NCBI RefSeq assembly: GCF_000471905.2
Contig: NW_006499969.1
Location: 292,524 to 356,523, forward strand
DNA length: 64,000 bases
Source of the DNA: Amborella trichopoda
Taxonomy: Eukaryota; Streptophyta; Magnoliopsida; Amborellales; Amborellaceae
Reading direction: 5' to 3'
Shown: in pieces, positions 11,453 to 22,798 of the stretch
How positions within the stretch are numbered: the stretch's first letter is position 1
How the letters are laid out: the number at the start of each line of letters is the position of its first letter
Notes under the pieces: model-generated
What the model was told of the DNA's origin: nothing
Databases searched by the model: none
The model's input: the letters and a program-made list of their open reading frames with translations, nothing else
Position numbers and translations under genes: made by a program

Positions 11453-12058
11453 AGCATATTCAAAGCAAAGTGACTTAATCTGAAGTACGCAAGATAGTCC
11501 AAAAAAATTCTAAGTCTTTTTATTGTAGTAGAAAGGAGTTGCATATTACAAGCTAGAAAGCTCATTATTAGGGAGATTACAAGTCTCGTGAAGAAAAGAA
11601 AACATTTGACTCCAAAGGTGTTGCTTTAGCATTTGGGAATAAGAGGACGGTTACAAACCAAAACCTGTAATATTGCTTTTACATCTGAGGATAAGAAGAC
11701 GGTTACAGGACAAAAACAAATGCCTACCCCATGAAGAAGAAGCAAAGAAGCAAAACCACTTAGAGAAGTTATAGCTTCAATTCATCGGACGAGTACCACC
11801 AAAGATAATGGTTACAGGCTAGAAGAAGAAGCGAACCAGTTCCGCGTCAGCTTAAATTCACTTGACGAGTAAGACGATGGTTACAGGCCAAAAGACGAAG
11901 CAGAACCACTTGGAGAAGTTAGCTTCAATTCATCCAACGTGTATATCAAACAAACAAGCTAGAGATCTCATCTGGTATGTATATCAAACATACAAGGCAG
12001 AATTTATTCTTGAAGCCCATGGATTTCTCTTATGTTCCGGGGAGGGGGCATTTCAGTG
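11453..12058 (+). repeat. Tat-A 3' UTR with degenerate tandem repeat and polypurine tract
   Basis: No gene is seen. Four degenerate units carry GGTTACAGG-like cores at about 11,651, 11,697, 11,807 and 11,874, with phrases such as AACCACTTGGAGAAGTTA repeated. GGGGAGGGGG at 12,039-12,048 fits the polypurine tract that primes plus-strand DNA. A 3' LTR should begin just after it but sequence changes to element D. The repeat family differs from the 35-bp repeat in the Tat-B 3' UTR. Confidence 0.6.
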
Positions 12059-13060
12059 ATGACTCGTATTTTGGACGGGTCCACCTCAATGCCCCTTTAG
12101 CTCACTATAAAGCCTAGTAATTTGACGGATTCGACTCCAAAGGAACATTTTTGTGGATTGAGTTTGAGTTGGTATTTTTGGAGTCTTTCGAAATTGATTC
12201 TCAGGTTGGTGAGATGATCAGACGTGGCCTTCGACTTCACTAGAATATCGTTGACATAGTCTTCCATGATGGTGTGCATCAATTTTTGGAAGATGCTAGT
12301 CATTGTCTGCTAATGAGTTGACCCTGTATTTTTTAGGCCAAAGGGCATGACACTATAGCAACGAGTTCTTCATTGCATTATGAATGAATTTCTTGGTCTG
12401 GTCTTCTTCTGCTATGAGGATCTGATTGTAACCTGAGAAGCCATCCATAAATGACAACATCTATTGCCCCATAGTGTTGTCGACCAAGGCATCTATGTTT
12501 GGTAATGAAAATTGTCCTTTAGGCATGCCTTGTTGAGGTCTCGGTAGTCGACTCACACTTGGATCCTCCCGTCTTTCTTGGGTACGACCACTATGTTGGC
12601 CAACCATTTTGAGTAATCGATGGGGGTAATGAACTTTGCCTTGAGAAGTTTATCGATTTCTTCCTTAATTTTGATCTCAAGGTGGGTCTTTTGAGGTCGG
12701 AGTTTCTGCCTTACAGCTTTGCCCCTTTGTAGAATATTAGGTGATGTTGCACCAATGTGGGAAGACATCACGATATTCCTTGAGAAAGGAAATCATATTT
12801 TCCCACTCCTTAGGAGATAGGGAGGTTTCAATCTTGGTTAACCTTGGGTCTTTCTTAGTTCCTAGGTTTACGTCGATTGTCTCTTCGATGATAGTCGTTG
12901 GGTCACCATCGAACCTTTTCTTGAATTGCTCAACATGGGAATTGAGTTCCTCAGGTCGAGGAATTTCTTTAGACTCATGGCTCTCTTGATCTTCATCTTG
13001 GTCGTCCAATTCATTGTCTAGGGTATTATGCACCGTTATTGAGCTAGCTTGAGTGTTCAC
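12058..13060 (-). pseudogene. Element D reverse transcriptase, truncated
   Basis: The minus strand reads KDPRLTKIETSLSPKE and FLKEYRDVFPHW (13,060-12,737), then KLLKAKFITPIDYSKWLANI and VVVPKKDGRI (12,771-12,553). It ends with EDYVNDILVKSK and LKLNPQKCSFGVESVKLLGF (12,303-12,097). The YVDD catalytic box reads YVND, so a catalytic Asp is lost. After LLGFIVS the frame continues as RGIEVDPSKI to about 12,058 and stops dead at the junction with Tat-A. Frameshifts and stops are present. Confidence 0.85.
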
Positions 13061-13871
13061 CGTTTCTTAAAATTATTTTTCATTGTTATCAGTTTTATCA
13101 TGTTTTCAAATTTCAACAGTTTTCGAAATAACACAAGAGGTGTCCCTTATGGGACTCGCGATAGATATGTTGGGGACCAGACGCACAGGATGGGTAGATG
13201 GCCACCCTGCGCTTATCCATTTTTTGGCACCGGAACTTGAAGGTATCGCTGGTATGCTTACAATGATTCTCGAGATAGGGGAGTGATTGATCAATTCTGC
13301 CATTGGGTTTGAATAGGCGAATGAGAATGCTTGGCTGTGTCAGATTCAATTGTGTATATTTCCAAATCCAAGCCAGCAAAAAGGTCTTCAATCCCTAGTT
13401 CTTGTGTGTGTTGAGGTTTGGAAGAAGAATCATTTCCCATTGGGGATTCAAGGATCACCTTTGGCCTGTTTGAAGGACGGGCTTCAAGTGGATCGAGGCT
13501 TTGAATGCATCCAGATACAAAACTTGAATAGCAAGGAGGCTTTATCTGGCTTTGAAATAAGGTGAGAATACACCTGAGACCTCTTCAATCCCTGTTTTCA
13601 GTTTTGGTTTGGAGTGATTCAAAAATTGCCTCCGTTACGCCTTGCCCTTGACTCCCCAAGCCTTGGCATGGTTGGAAGCCTTGAGAGAAGTGCATGTGGC
13701 AAGACTCGAGGGACCCAAAACTGTATCGATGTTGACATTGGATGACGTCCTCCATCGATGCGAAAGTTTGCAAAATTTGAGGAACAAGGTCGCCGGCCAC
13801 TAGGCGTAAAGTGGCACAATCGGCTTGCTCAAAGGAAGTGAGCAGGATTTCTTCGAGCTCGACCCCTATGG
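13061..13871 (-). pseudogene. Element D protease-RT linker
   Basis: Between protease and RT the minus strand has no recognisable domain. Short frames (for example 13,908-13,585) and several stops are seen, as expected for the poorly conserved linker of Tat polyproteins. No separate gene is supported on either strand. Confidence 0.4.
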
Positions 13872-14504
13872 CTAGCTTCCCGTTATGTATACTAGGATTG
13901 AGACACATACCTTCGCGACGCCATTTTTAGTTGGAAATTTGAGGCATTGATGCCGTGTAGAGGCGACCACGAGGTTTTCATGCAGCCACGGTCTTCCTAG
14001 TAGCATGTTGAATGAAGGTTTAATGTCAAAGACATAAAACTTTATTACCTGGACAATCGGGCCGATCTTGAGTGTGAGAGACAGTATGCCTTCAGCTTGT
14101 CTCTTGGTCCCGTCATATGCGGCGATAGTTAGTTGACACGGCTCAAAGTCATTCAGGATTTTGCCTATCTGCTTCACTGTTTTCATAGGGCATATGTTTA
14201 AGGATGCTCCATTATCAACAAGCACTCTCCATATCTCATATCCTTGCATGAAAACGGTGATGTGTAGAGGTTGGACGTGAAAGCGGTTGAAGCTGACCGG
14301 GATGTCATCGTCCGTGAACACGATTGGTGTTGGTGCCATCAATTGGTTAATCATTCCGCACAACTCATCCGATTGTGTGTTGCTTGGGATGTGTGTCTTG
14401 GCGAGGAGCTTTTTCGATCTGGGCCCTATGGGCTGGTGAATTGGCAAGCAGCTCCAAGATGGAGATTTTAGCTTGGATCTTCCTGAGGTGAGCTCATAGA
14501 TCAT
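13872..14504 (-). pseudogene. Element D aspartic protease region
   Basis: The protease cuts the polyprotein. The 210-residue frame shows FTDDDIPVSFNRFHVQPLHI, then the active-site region WRVLVDNGASLNICP and, downstream, FNMLLGRPWLHENLVVAST. Tat proteases use a D-N/S-G type motif; here it reads DNGAS. It lies between gag and RT in the expected order. The frame is open but its neighbours are broken. Confidence 0.8.
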
Positions 14505-14804
14505 AGGTGGTTGTAGATCTTTGAATTTCTTTATTCGGTTCGTGATCTGCGACCCCTACTGGTTATCTGGGTTTTGAGGTGTTTCTCATTCTTTCATTGA
14601 GAGTAGCGACCATCAATTGAATGGTTTGAAGACTCGGCCTCTTCGGGTTAGGGAATCGACCTCGCTAGTCTGAAACTTGACAGCGTTAGCCCTAGCGAGA
14701 TTAATGGGAGATTTTGGTGTGTCAACCCCTTATTTGGGAGATAACGCCTTTTCATTGGTTCTGACCATATCGATTTCTAACGTGTCATCTTTGCCATATT
14801 GATC

Positions 14805-16971
14805 CTATTTGGGAAGATTAATGAGGTTTGGAGATGAAGGGTTTCCTCTAAGAAGGCTCAAAAGATCTTCTTCGCGCTCTTGAATGTGATGATCACAAGT
14901 AAATATGAATTGACTGGGATCATCTTCTTCGTCTCCACTCTCAATCATGTGAATAACGACGTTCTCTTTTGAGTTGTCTTGAGCTCCCGATTTTTTGATC
15001 GTTGTGACCATTTTTTTAGGGTGAGGATTTGTGAAGATGCCCATCTTTTGATTAGGTTCTTTGACAGGTTGATTTTTAGGTGCGACAATGATATCCCCCC
15101 TAATGATTAACCTTTGAATCACCTGTTTCAAATACAAGCAATTTTGGGTATCATGAGCATGGTTTTGATGCCACTTGCACCACTTGCTCTTATCCGTGAT
15201 TTGAAATGGTGGTTCAGATGGTGGCGGGAGATAAACCATATTTCTACCCAGGAGTAATTCTAGCATTTTTTCTAATGGAGCTTTGAGAGGGGTGAAATTA
15301 TCCTGTCGCATTGGTTATTATTTTGAGCGTTGGCTTTTGGATGACCCCTTCGATTTTGGTTTTGATTGTTGTACTGAGTGGCTGAACCTTGAGCCGGTCC
15401 GTTAACAATAATCTCATTAACTTGGCCGGAAGCATTCCCTTTGTTATTGTTTTTGCTCTTATTTTGGGGAGTTGTTATCGGTTTATTACTGGGTTGGTGT
15501 TGAGGGGTGTCCCTCTAACCCTTTCATGTCGTGCCACACGCTTAATCATGGAGTCCAAAGAGTGGGGGATAAGACCTTGGCTAAAGAAGGTCATGTATCC
15601 GAGAGCGACGTTCTCAAAGGCCATGGAGATTTTGGTTAGGTCCGTAAGTGGACATTCTATGACCCGCATTGTCGCTTCGTGGAATCGACCGATGAAATCC
15701 TTGAAGGATTCTCCTGGGTTTTGTTTCGTTGCATTGAGCTCGCCCAAGGAGAGAGATCTTGGTATTGACTTGCGGTAGTGAGAGATAAATAGGTTGAACA
15801 TTTCATCTGGAATGATCTGGAATGATGTGTGATCGATCAGACATTATTCTGCCTCGCTGGTCAATGTTTGCGAAAATATGGCCTTCAGCTGGTTAGGCCT
15901 GTCTTGCAAAGCTCCAATGGAGAGGAGGTCAACGTTGACGTGAGTATATGGATCACTCTTCCCATTGAACTTGTTTCTAAATTCCAAGACGACAAATCCC
16001 AGGGGAAGGTCTTCCATGCCTCCAAGGGTCTCATGACCATAGCCTTTCAAGGGTAGAATTTCATGCATGCCCATTCTTACAAGTATATCCTGCATTGCTT
16101 TTATGGTGCCTTCTTGTTGGTTAGTTGGCATGGCAGTAGGCTCACCAGTCAGTGGGTTCCCAAGCAGACTGATGAGTCGAGACTTGGGGTACATGTTAGC
16201 CTGCATGGGCCTGAGATTGATGAGCTGCGGTCACCGAGGCGGTTTGATACATTTGTGCTTGACGGGCGTACTGACCCATAGGTGTCGCCACCGATTGCGA
16301 AAATTACACGGTTTGTTGCACCGGATGAACTAGAGGGACCGATTAAAGAATCGGCTAACTCGGTTATGCTGGGGGTTGATCTATACCACTAAGTTGGTTT
16401 GGCATCACCCCATGAGCTGGGGCATGAACAGTGTAACCTAGGTCAATTAGACTTTTAAGGGTTGCTTAGATGCCCATCTCGCCTAAGGTCGGTATAGATT
16501 GACACCTCTACTTCTTACAGTGTTCAGGATATCATGAGCTATACTATGGTGGCTCGAGGATGGGTTGGATCCCCTAGACCTAGGTGGGTCTTGATTCTGA
16601 GTTCGTTGTACCTCGGGGTTGTCTCAGTTCTAATTGTGGGAATTGGCGTTTGCTACAGCCTGAAATTCTTCCCTCGCTCGGCTTCTACTTTACTTGCCTA
16701 AAAGCCCGTGTAGGACGACACTTGGTCAGACCCCCTTGACTATTCAGAGTATTTCGGGCGAAGCTAACTTTCGGGCCACACAGATTTCAGGATTAAGAGT
16801 GGACCCTTGGGATTCTGCCTCTAATTGAAGACCTAGGCGTTGGATAATGGACTGACCTGAGGTCTGTCGACAATCCCAAGGGATCGTAGCATACTGGTCT
16901 ATGGGTTTGGGAAGGTTAGGCTTATAATCGGCCGTGGAGAGATCATCATAGTCGCCTTGAGTGACTGACAT
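14805..16971 (-). pseudogene. Element D gag
   Basis: The frame at 16,971-16,744 begins MSVTQGDYDDLSTADYKPN, a plausible start. After several shifts, 16,206-15,475 gives the gag core, including VVLEFRNKFNGKSDPYTHV, IPRSLSLGELNATKQNPGES and FKDFIGRFHEATMRV. The 15,311-14,805 frame carries WCKWHQNHAHDTQNC, the modified zinc-finger-like C-terminus. A stop lies near 15,844. Gag packages the element RNA. Confidence 0.8.
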
Positions 16972-17209
16972 GGTGATTGCTTTTAGTGGCGTTATAGAAT
17001 CTAGGCTTAGATAAGATCTAGACTCGACGACTTAAGGCAGACCAAGCCTGACTCTAGGGGTAAAACTGCAACTAAGACTTAGGCTAAGACTAAACTGAAA
17101 TTTAGAATCAATGGGTTTTAGTTTAGACCCTGAACTAGGGTAAGCATAGTCTAGCCCTAGAGGCAACTCTAAACTTAAACCTATGTTAGAACTTAAACTG
17201 AGATCTAGA
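16972..17209. other. Leader of element D, no gene seen
   Basis: Just upstream of gag (minus strand), AT-moderate sequence rich in CTAGAC/TTAGAC words and without an open frame. It grades into the tandem repeats at 17,210. Confidence 0.4.
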
Positions 17210-17790
17210 CTAGATAGGTATGAGTCTTGGCTCTGACAAAGAGTGGGTCTAGGTTCAGACCTGGGTATGAGCCTGGTTCAGACCTGGACTAAGCTGGGTG
17301 CAAGTCTGGGCTTGGACTTAGAGGGTTATGAAACTCAGACCGAGTGTGGACCTGAACTGGATCAAGGTTGGGTTAGGCACGGGCCCTTGGCTCGTACCAA
17401 AAGGGGGCCTAGGTTCGGACCTGGGTGTGAACCTGGTTTGAACCTGGGCTAGGCTGGGTATATGTCTGAGCTTGGACCCAGAGAGTTCAACTTGGACCAA
17501 AAGGGGAACCTAGGTTTAGACCAAGGTGTGAACCTGGTTTGGACCTGGTCTAGGGTGAGTATAAACCTGAACTTGGACCCAGAGAGTTTTGATTATCAAA
17601 TCAGGTGTGGACCCGGACTGGATCAAAGATGAACTAGGAACAAGCCTTCGGCTCGAACCGAGAGGGGCCCTAAGTTCGGACCAAGGTAAAACCTGGTTCA
17701 GACCTAGGATAAGCTTCATACAAGCCTGGATTTGGACCCATAGAGTTTAGCTTTGACCAAAAGAGGGTCTGGATTGAGATCTAAGATTAA
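17210..17790. repeat. Two-component tandem repeat in the leader of element D
   Basis: Units of about 90-105 bp (A type; phrases GGACCTGGTTTGAACCTG-like and CTTGGACCCAGAGAGTT) alternate with an insert of about 75-80 bp (B type; CTGGATCAA then CTTGGCTCG). The order on the plus strand is A-B-A-A-B-A-A. Every A unit contains several GACCTGG/AACCTGG hexamers. Frames such as 17,243-17,452 are products of the repeat. Confidence 0.65.
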
Positions 17791-18400
17791 CCAACAGAAA
17801 TAAGCAAGCAAGCACATGCAAATGTTTGACCTAGATTATAAGTAAGCTTGGCTTGAGAGTGGGTTCCTAACTATTGAAATGAGGCAAGGTTGATATAGGT
17901 CCCCACATAGGTCCTGGCCTCTTGTTATAGGATGTTCACCACGTCCTACTATACGCGGACTTGATTTGAGGCAAAGGATTACGGAGGGGCGCTCACAGTT
18001 AAAGTTACGTGAATCCCAACTGCCTTGACTCTCAAAGCTAGGTTCCCCTCACCCCATTAACGCGCATTTTACATGTTTTCAAAATATTTGTTTGCTATTT
18101 TCCCTAGCATTCCCGGTTCAGTGTGTGCTGGAGTGTGTAAAGAAGCGCGCAATCAAAAATAAAGTGGCAAGAAGGCAAGCACACAATGCGATGAAGAAAT
18201 AAAGCGAATGCTTAACACTAGTTGTGCCTAGCGATGCGTGCTTCGAGGCAAAGCTCGCTCAAAGCATAGTATAGATCGAGGGGTAAGAAACCCCTAAGAA
18301 GGTGCAGTCACAATAGTGAGACCAGGCACAGTCCGTGCTAAGTCGAGCGTGGCCCGAGTCGAGGATGACTCGAACGACACATGGTTAAGTGAGGGCGCAA
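17791..18400. other. Leader and PBS area of element D, no gene seen
   Basis: No reading frame above chance. The area should hold the primer binding site next to the 5' LTR, but I could not find a convincing tRNA match. The LTR edge is therefore approximate. Confidence 0.35.
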
Positions 18401-20308
18401 GCAAACCTCAATGTATTTTTTACTTTTTAATAGTTTTTTTCTTCTTAAATTTGATAAAACACATTTATACAAGATGAAAGTAGGGAAAAAATTGTTTCAA
18501 TCAAAATTAACAAACTAAAATAAAATCATAAATCCAAGAACAAAATAGACCTATTTGAAGCAAAATATTTTTTCTTTTTTTAAAAAATTTTATTTTAAGC
18601 TGAAAATTGGTGAACAAGAACAATTAAGGCTTTGAAACAGGCCTGTGGGGTCCCAGAATATTTCTAGGACCACTGCAATTGGGCAACACGGGTGGTTTCA
18701 ACCGGGCGGCACTATTAGTGTCGCCTTGCAGTTTGGGTGACACTGCTAGTGTCGCCCAAAAAAAATAATTTTTATATTTTTTTATTATTAATTTTGATGA
18801 AATAATGTTACAGTAAATCTTTAGGAGCAGGGAAAATAATATTTCTAACAAAATAAATTAAAATAAAGTAAAACTAAAAAGTGCAGATAGAACAAACTAT
18901 ATCAAGTAAAATATTTTTTTTATATTTTTTAAAAGTTTAGTTTGATATGAAATTTTGTGATCAGTCACAAGAGAGTCCCTGGAACAGCACTGCAAAGTTT
19001 CGAAAGATTATGAAACGTATAAATTTCTTGGGCGGCAGTGGTGGTGTCGCCCGGACGACACTGCTAGTGTCGCCCAAGACAGACAGGGTTTCGCAGCACC
19101 AAAACCCTAGGTCCTGGTCACAATTGATGTTTAGTACCTTTTTTCATAGAAATCAGTGAAAAATAGTTAATAAAATTTGTATTTTGGTGCTTGAATCAAG
19201 CTTGAAAAGCCCCACGGTGGGTATCAAACTGTCTACGATGCAAAATCAGACAGATCTTCTGACGAAGATCTGTCGGATCTTAAAACCTTAAACTGATGAA
19301 AATGAAGTGGTAGAGGAAGTGGGACAAATCGATATCAAATCTGAGTCCAGATTTGCTCGGAAACGAGCTGATTTGCTCTCAAATCTGTGGCGGAGCCAGC
19401 ATGATCCAAACTATCAAAACACGATTTCAAAGTAATAAACATATCAAAATAATCAAAATAAGATAAAAAATAGTAAAAGAAGGAGAAATAAAGGGGAAGA
19501 AAACAATACCAAACCGGGTCGTATGGCCCGAGACTCCTGAGCCTTCGAGGGCTCGAACGTAACAGAACCAACATCCTCTTTACCTCTCTAATTTGGATGT
19601 TGACCAGAAAATATCTGGTGTAAAAGGGTTGTTGCACCTTGGAGATGGTTTAAGATTAGGGTTGTTGTACCGTAGAGATCTAAGGCTTTCAGGCTAAGGA
19701 TTAGGGTTAGGGTTTTTCATTCTCTGAGGAAGTATCTCAAAAAGCTCTCTCTATGGGTTTCAATCTCTCTCTTAGGGTTTCTCTATCCTCCCCCTCACCT
19801 GGCCACGAATGATAGCTTATAGGGGTCAAGGATCTGTTGAAAAAGATAACTTCCAATAACCAACAAATCCTCCAGTCAAAGATTACAATTTTGAGGATCC
19901 AGATCTGGACGACACGCCTAGTTTCACCCAAATAAATTGGTAAAAATCACAAAACAGGTACAAAAATAAACACTGGAAGGAAATTTCACATTTGGGTTAA
20001 AAAGTACCGGGCGACACCACTCGAGTCACCCAATCTGGAGTGTCGCCCAAACCAAAGCTTGTCCAAATCAAAAAAATCTCCAATTTGAGTATGTTCCTTA
20101 TCCTCATGTGAAGCTCTTAGAGAAAATTTGGGTCAAAACAGATTTTTTTACTATATTTAATGAGTTTTTTTATAAAACGAGGCATTTGCAGGATTCTAAG
20201 TCAAAACAGGGTTTTTACAGGGTTCTAGGTAAGCATATTGGTTTTGGGTCATAGGGTAGGCTGTGTGAACTATGGATTTGGGTTTACTTGGTCAGTTTGG
20301 TCCTAAGG
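18400..20308 (-). repeat. 5' LTR of element D, main part
   Basis: AT-rich, gene-free sequence that runs to the left TSD (TAAGG, 20,304-20,308) of element E. Joined to 52,964-53,015 it would start TGTAGACACCCTATTTTAAA on the minus strand, a familiar LTR start for Tat/Ogre-like elements. The inner edge near 18,400 is uncertain, and no second LTR is present for comparison. Confidence 0.55.
18704..20048. repeat. Recurring 23-bp dyad GGGCGACACT-n3-AGTGTCGCCC
   Basis: Near-palindromic copies at 18,704-18,725, 18,734-18,756, 19,030-19,052, 19,053-19,075, 19,907-19,929 and 20,009-20,031, with a half copy at about 20,038-20,048. The GC-rich dyads stand out sharply in AT-rich LTR sequence. Confidence 0.7.
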
Positions 20309-22798
20309 TGTCACGACCTCGCCCCCTGACCACTACCATACCCAAATCGAAGGGCGACAGAGCGCAGGATCGCGACATGAGGTCACGTGCGTCACTCAAG
20401 TGGGAGTGGCATCAACACATGTAAAAAAATGTGGAATCAAAGAAAACCACGAGAAAGATAAAGAAACTCTACAGACAAAAACACAACATTGGGGCAAGAA
20501 AAAAAAATAACACAGAAACTTATAATTATTACAGACACAATTTGGAGTAATACAATTGTTCAAGGCACCGAAGGCCTAGATAGAAAAACTTGTAACTTCA
20601 TTATAAACAAGAGCAGGGCCCACGACCGATAAACACATACGAGGCAAAAGTCTTCTTGGCAGGTGCAGGACCTCGGCTACCAATATGCCCTCCCAACCGC
20701 CCGATCTGGACCTGTTACTTCTACTCTACAGGGATGAAAAGACAATATAGGAATGAGCCACAAAGCCCAGTAAGAGAATCTAGCTACTATGCATTAGCAA
20801 TAAATCCATCCAGATGTCATGAATAATTCTTTTAACTATGAGCAATCACAATAGATATAGCATTCAAATTTAGCAATCTTATCCATGTATCTATCACAAA
20901 TGGCATATCGAATGTCATGGCGATCATTTAATCAACATGGTTATTATCATTCACATTCATACTTCTAACATTAACCACTCACTCCCTAATTCACCTACTC
21001 CCGAAATCGAAGCGTTACTCATTAGGCCAAGCCAATCCCATTGTTAAGGAGTTCTATCATTACTCAAGAGGAAGGGCAATGACAATGAGTTACCTGTTCA
21101 GTAATGCCTTCTTACTCACGCACATAGTCCCCAACGCACTTCGGGCCTTTTGATAGGAACTTGCCTTGCAAAGCATGGTTCACTACTCTTTTAATAATGC
21201 ACAAAAATTTGGGGGGCACGACCTACGCATTACACTTCCAACCTAACTCCCCTCCTATCATAGGGAGTTGGGGAACACTGCCGGCCTCACTATCGTACTA
21301 CCATGTGTGACCCGTGCGTAGTGTCACTTAAATCACATTTATAATTATCAAACATAGAAGGGTCATGCTTGAAGCATAACATCAAGTTACACTTCACTTA
21401 ACATCCATCACTCGCCATTTATGGCCATTACATGATTAACACATGAAATTCATCATTTGGCACTCATGGTATAGCTTTCACATTCATCACATGAATATTA
21501 CAGAGCATTCACTAACTATCATTCACATTCATAGCATTCACTAATTAGCATTCACATTCATTACTTGAATATTACATAGCATTCACTAATTAGCATTCAC
21601 ATTCATCACATGAATATTACATAGCATTCACTAATTAGCATTCACATTCATCACATGAATATTACATAGAATTCACTTATTAGCATTCACATTCATCACA
21701 TGAATATTACATAGCATTCACTAATTAGAATTCACATTCATCGCATGAATATTACATAGCATTCACTAATTAGCATTCACATTCATCACATGAGTGTTAC
21801 ATAGCATTCACTAATTAGCATTCACATTCATCACATGAATATTGCATAGCATTCACTAATTAGAATTTACACTTAGCAAGCACAATTCCCGGGTAGTTCT
21901 GACAACAGTGACATACTCCCCCTAGAAATGCATAACATCCAATCTAGGGGGTTTTTCAAGATACTCTTTACGTGCAACTTTAATTGTTCCCATAAACCTT
22001 TCAAATGGTGGTGGGTTGAAAGAAAATGGATTTCGTTTGGTTAATCAAAATCAGTGGCAACAGAGACATCAGTTCTGAGCTTCCATGAAAGCTATCCACA
22101 GTGACATATCGTTGTATTTAATTGTATAACTCTGAAATTAGGAAGAATTTCGAAAAGTACTCAACATGTGATTTCAAGATTACTCATAAATCTCTCAAAT
22201 GGCAGTGTTTTTGGAAGAAAACAGACTTCATTTGATTGGTCAAAATTCATAACAATAGAGGCATCAGTTCTGCAATTTATTAAAACTGTCCACAGTGATT
22301 TACTAGCATATTTTGGTGTATAGCTTCTCATTCGTGGAGAATTGAAACAAAGTTTGAATATGTCATAGTGGACACACACACGGTTCAAATGGAGGTGATT
22401 TGGAGGTATTTGGACACATATTGATTAGTCAAAAGTTTAGTACAATGTAGGTGATAGCGGCTGGAAATGTCGGCTATCTATTAACAATGACCTATTCACA
22501 CAATTTGGAGGGTAAATCCTAAAATATGAATAATTTCAGGATAGTACGAGAAGCAAAGTTGTAGTAGACAGGTATATATTTCATTTAAAACTAATTTGAG
22601 TCAATTTGGACACCATTTAGTTACTATGAAAATTGATACAAAACCATCCACAGTTCCTGGAAATTGCATTTTCCAACTCATTTCCCCAATTCTACTACAT
22701 ACCCAAGCATGAGAAATACAGGGGAGGGGGGAGGGGGGAGGGGGGGAGACGGGGGGGGGGGGGGTGGGGTGGGTTTGCAACTTTCTCCCAATTAGCAT
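20309..22798 (-). repeat. 3' LTR of element E, distal piece
   Basis: It starts TGTCACGACCTCGCCCCCTG, matching TGTCACCACCCCGCCCCCTG at 50,017, and follows the 5' LTR to CCCAATTAGCAT, where Tat-B is inserted. It contains a 45-bp tandem array and a G-rich simple repeat (22,725-22,775). The last five bases (AGCAT) are the Tat-B TSD. Confidence 0.9.
21470..21870. repeat. 45-bp tandem array in the E LTR (3' copy)
   Basis: Eight to nine units built from TAGCATTCACTAATTAGCAT and CACATTCATCACATGAATAT. The same array occurs at 51,080-51,450 in the 5' LTR with a different number and pattern of units. Confidence 0.85.

Larger units (their letters stand above)
171..12058 (+). mobile_element. Tat-A: Ty3/gypsy LTR retrotransposon, Tat lineage, 3' LTR missing
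   Basis: Order on the plus strand: long 5' LTR, primer binding site, ORF1/gag, Ser/Pro-rich linker, reverse transcriptase, two RNase H domains, integrase, 3' UTR with tandem repeats, and a polypurine tract. The second, plant/archaeal-type RNase H before integrase is a hallmark of the Tat lineage. No protease is visible between the linker and RT, and all reading frames are broken, so the copy is dead. The right edge is where sequence on the minus strand becomes the RT of element D. A 3' LTR should start there and is absent, which implies a deletion. A 566-base assembly gap lies in integrase. Confidence 0.85.
12058..20308 (-). mobile_element. Element D: Tat/Ogre-like retrotransposon, 3' end deleted, 5' LTR interrupted
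   Basis: Minus-strand order from 53,015 down: 5' LTR (split by element E), leader with tandem repeats, gag, protease, RT, then an abrupt end at 12,058 where Tat-A begins. RNase H, integrase and 3' LTR are missing. RT and protease motifs (IVVVPKKDGR, LLGRPWLH) are of Tat/Ogre type but clearly diverged from Tat-A. Its LTR continues at 52,964-53,015, beyond the inserted chromovirus. Confidence 0.75.

Noticed and set aside
17318-17719. Minus-strand frames of 60-67 residues
   Set aside because: Products of the A/B tandem repeat in the leader of element D.
22725-22775. G-rich run as a G-quadruplex control element
   Set aside because: The homologous place in the other LTR (52,329-52,345) has a short simple G-run; this is most likely slippage, or a sequencing artefact.
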